Assembly (NCBI GenBank): GCA_904395885.1
Contig: CAJFOF010000001.1
Location: 1-64,000 of the forward strand
Reading direction: 5' to 3'
Length of the DNA: 64,000 nucleotides
Source: an uncultured Lachnospiraceae bacterium
GTDB lineage: Bacteria; Bacillota; Clostridia; Lachnospirales; Lachnospiraceae
Part shown: positions 62,563-64,000 of the stretch, in pieces
Layout: every line of letters starts with the position of its first letter
How positions within the stretch are numbered: the stretch's first letter is position 1
Notes under the pieces: model-generated
What the model was told of the DNA's origin: nothing
The model's input: the letters and a program-made list of their open reading frames with translations, nothing else
Databases searched by the model: none
Program-made: the position numbers and the translations under genes

Positions 62563-64000
62563 ATGATACTATCGTGCAGTAATATCTGCAAAGCATTCGG
62601 AAGCGATACCATTTTGGATCACGTCTCCTTTCATATAGAAGAACACGAAAAAGCGGCCATTGTAGGAATCAACGGTGCCGGGAAATCCACTCTGCTAAAA
62701 ATAATTATCGGCGAGCTGCCGGCTGATGACGGCGTGGTGGCTGTCTCCAAGGGAAAAACTCTGGGTTATCTGGCCCAACATCAAGATCTGGACAGCAGCC
62801 GTTCCATCTATGATGAGGTTCTGGAGGTAAAGCGGCCAGTTCTGGAAATGGAAGAACGGCTCCGTTTTCTGGAGAGGGAAATGAAAGAAAAAGACGGGGA
62901 AGACCTGGAAGCTATGTTCCGGGAATACAACCGGCTCAGTCACGAATTTGATCTGGCCAACGGCTATGCCTGCCAGAGCGAGGTTATCGGCGTACTGAAG
63001 GGTCTGGGCTTTGGGGAAGAGGACTTTTCAAAGCCGATCTCCACACTCTCCGGCGGCCAGAAAACCCGTGTCGCTCTGGGAAAACTCCTGCTTACCGAAC
63101 CGGATATTCTGCTTCTGGACGAGCCTACCAACCACCTGGATATGGAGAGTATTGCCTGGCTGGAAACCTATCTTTCAAATTATACGGGAAGCGTCATTAT
63201 CGTGGCTCACGACCGGTACTTTTTGGATCGGACTGTCAAAAAAATCATCGAGCTGGACGGCGGAAAGTCCACGGTCTTTTCCGGCGGCTATACGGCATAC
63301 AGCGAAAAAAAAGCTCTGCTCCGTCAGGCCCAGGTCAAAGCATATTTGAACCAGCAGCAGGAAATCCGCCACCAGGAAGAGGTCATTGCAAAATTAAAGT
63401 CTTTTAACCGGGAAAAATCCATCAAGCGGGCGGAAAGCCGCGAAAAAATGCTGGCAAAAATCGAAGTTCTGGAAAAGCCCACAGAAATCAATGACGCTAT
63501 GGACATACATCTGGAACCCAGGGTAGTCAGTGGAAACGATGTCCTTACTGTGACCGGGCTGTCCAAGGCCTTTGGCCCTCTCTCACTCTTCTCCGATGTA
63601 AACTTTGAGATCAAGCGGGGAGAACGGGTTGCTGTCATCGGAAACAACGGGACAGGCAAGACCACCCTGCTGAAGATCATCAATCAGATGGTTCCGGCTG
63701 ATTCTGGCGATATTCGCCTGGGGTCTAAGGTTCAGATCGGATATTATGACCAGGAGCATCAGGTTCTCCACATGGAAAAAACGGTCTTTGAAGAGGTTCA
63801 GGACGCCTATCCCAATATGAACAATACCCAGGTGCGGAACATTCTCGCCGCTTTCCTTTTTACCGGCGACGATGTTTTTAAACGGATCAGTGATCTCAGC
63901 GGCGGGGAGCGGGGACGGGTCTCATTGGCCAAACTGATGCTGTCTGAATCCAATTTTCTGATTCTGGACGAGCCCACCAACCATCTGGACATTACTTCAA
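62563..64000 (+). CDS. ABC-F family ATPase, 3' end outside the window
   Basis: 479 codons visible. Two ABC domains with an interdomain linker but no membrane segments. First P-loop GINGAGKST, signature LSGGQKTR, Walker B LLLDEPTNHLD; second P-loop GNNGTGKTT, signature LSGGERGR, LILDEPTNHLD. The linker (about 245-325) is basic and charged. ABC-F proteins act on the ribosome, some as antibiotic-resistance or translation factors (EttA/YdiF group); which subgroup cannot be told. AGGAGG lies 5 nt before the ATG. Confidence 0.93.
   Translation, partial: MILSCSNICKAFGSDTILDHVSFHIEEHEKAAIVGINGAGKSTLLKIIIGELPADDGVVAVSKGKTLGYLAQHQDLDSSRSIYDEVLEVKRPVLEMEERLRFLEREMKEKDGEDLEAMFREYNRLSHEFDLANGYACQSEVIGVLKGLGFGEEDFSKPISTLSGGQKTRVALGKLLLTEPDILLLDEPTNHLDMESIAWLETYLSNYTGSVIIVAHDRYFLDRTVKKIIELDGGKSTVFSGGYTAYSEKKALLRQAQVKAYLNQQQEIRHQEEVIAKLKSFNREKSIKRAESREKMLAKIEVLEKPTEINDAMDIHLEPRVVSGNDVLTVTGLSKAFGPLSLFSDVNFEIKRGERVAVIGNNGTGKTTLLKIINQMVPADSGDIRLGSKVQIGYYDQEHQVLHMEKTVFEEVQDAYPNMNNTQVRNILAAFLFTGDDVFKRISDLSGGERGRVSLAKLMLSESNFLILDEPTNHLDITS

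Overview
The window looks like chromosome of a spore-forming anaerobic Firmicute of the class Clostridia, most likely a Lachnospiraceae gut species. I infer this from gene content only: pyruvate:ferredoxin oxidoreductase, rubredoxin, Rex, a leucyl T-box, meso-diaminopimelate dehydrogenase, an EF-G-like protein, CotH/SigI/RsgI genes and strong AGGAGG ribosome sites. The species cannot be named. Most of the window is ordinary housekeeping on the minus strand.

Layout. 1-1.6 kb: 5' part of nifJ. 1.8-7.1 kb: VanW-type cell-wall protein, PHP phosphoesterase, AI-2E family permease and AlaX. 7.2-8.7 kb: a small accessory cluster with an 83-residue protein of 21 cysteines and three unrecognised small genes. 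8.8-11.4 kb: ABC exporter pair. 11.6-15.4 kb: ddh and leuS under a T-box. 15.4-21.5 kb: accessory island (see below). 21.5-29 kb: nicotinamidase, alcohol dehydrogenase, rarA, CPBP protease, rubredoxin (too short for most gene callers), EF-G-like protein and a CAP-domain protein. 29.2-31.7 kb: tyrA-aroA. 31.7-38.0 kb: engB, lon, clpX, clpP, tig. 38-43 kb: SIMPL lipoprotein, LysR/aldo-keto reductase pair, tmRNA, cytidylate-kinase-like protein, an inverted-repeat element. 43-52.1 kb: AzlCD and a hexuronate block (two KDG-type kinases, eda, an IclR regulator, uxaA, a LacI regulator, uxaC). 52.2-58.3 kb: GH25 lysozyme, YebC, lipoprotein, MATE pump, CNNM-type protein. 58.3-62.4 kb: mazF-like toxin without antitoxin, alr, nnr, rex. 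62.5 kb to the end: ABC-F ATPase, cut by the edge.

The most interesting region is 15,429-21,520. Six genes (sigI, rsgI, a PepSY/acidic-repeat lipoprotein, a VTC-domain polyphosphate polymerase, a DUF4956 membrane protein and a CotH-type kinase) sit between two perfect 27-bp direct repeats. The right repeat is the 3' end of the nicotinamidase gene; the left repeat is an orphan copy touching the -35 box of the leuS T-box promoter. This is the geometry of attL/attR around an integrated element, though no integrase is present. Inside, two matching candidate SigI promoters (ACCCC-N19-CGTA with shared flanks) precede sigI and the lipoprotein gene, so the island looks like a self-contained envelope regulon. 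The RsgI ectodomain and the lipoprotein carry the same acidic DTDYG..NDGVTDY repeats.

The hexuronate block also shows readable regulation: tandem CGCA-N2-TGCG operators spaced 19 bp before eda and, in degenerate form, before the IclR gene, and two LacI-type palindromes between divergent uxaA and lacI-uxaC. Products of uxaC and uxaA flow to 2-keto-3-deoxygluconate, then through KDG kinase and KDPG aldolase to pyruvate and glyceraldehyde-3-phosphate. No tagaturonate/fructuronate reductase gene is visible in the window.
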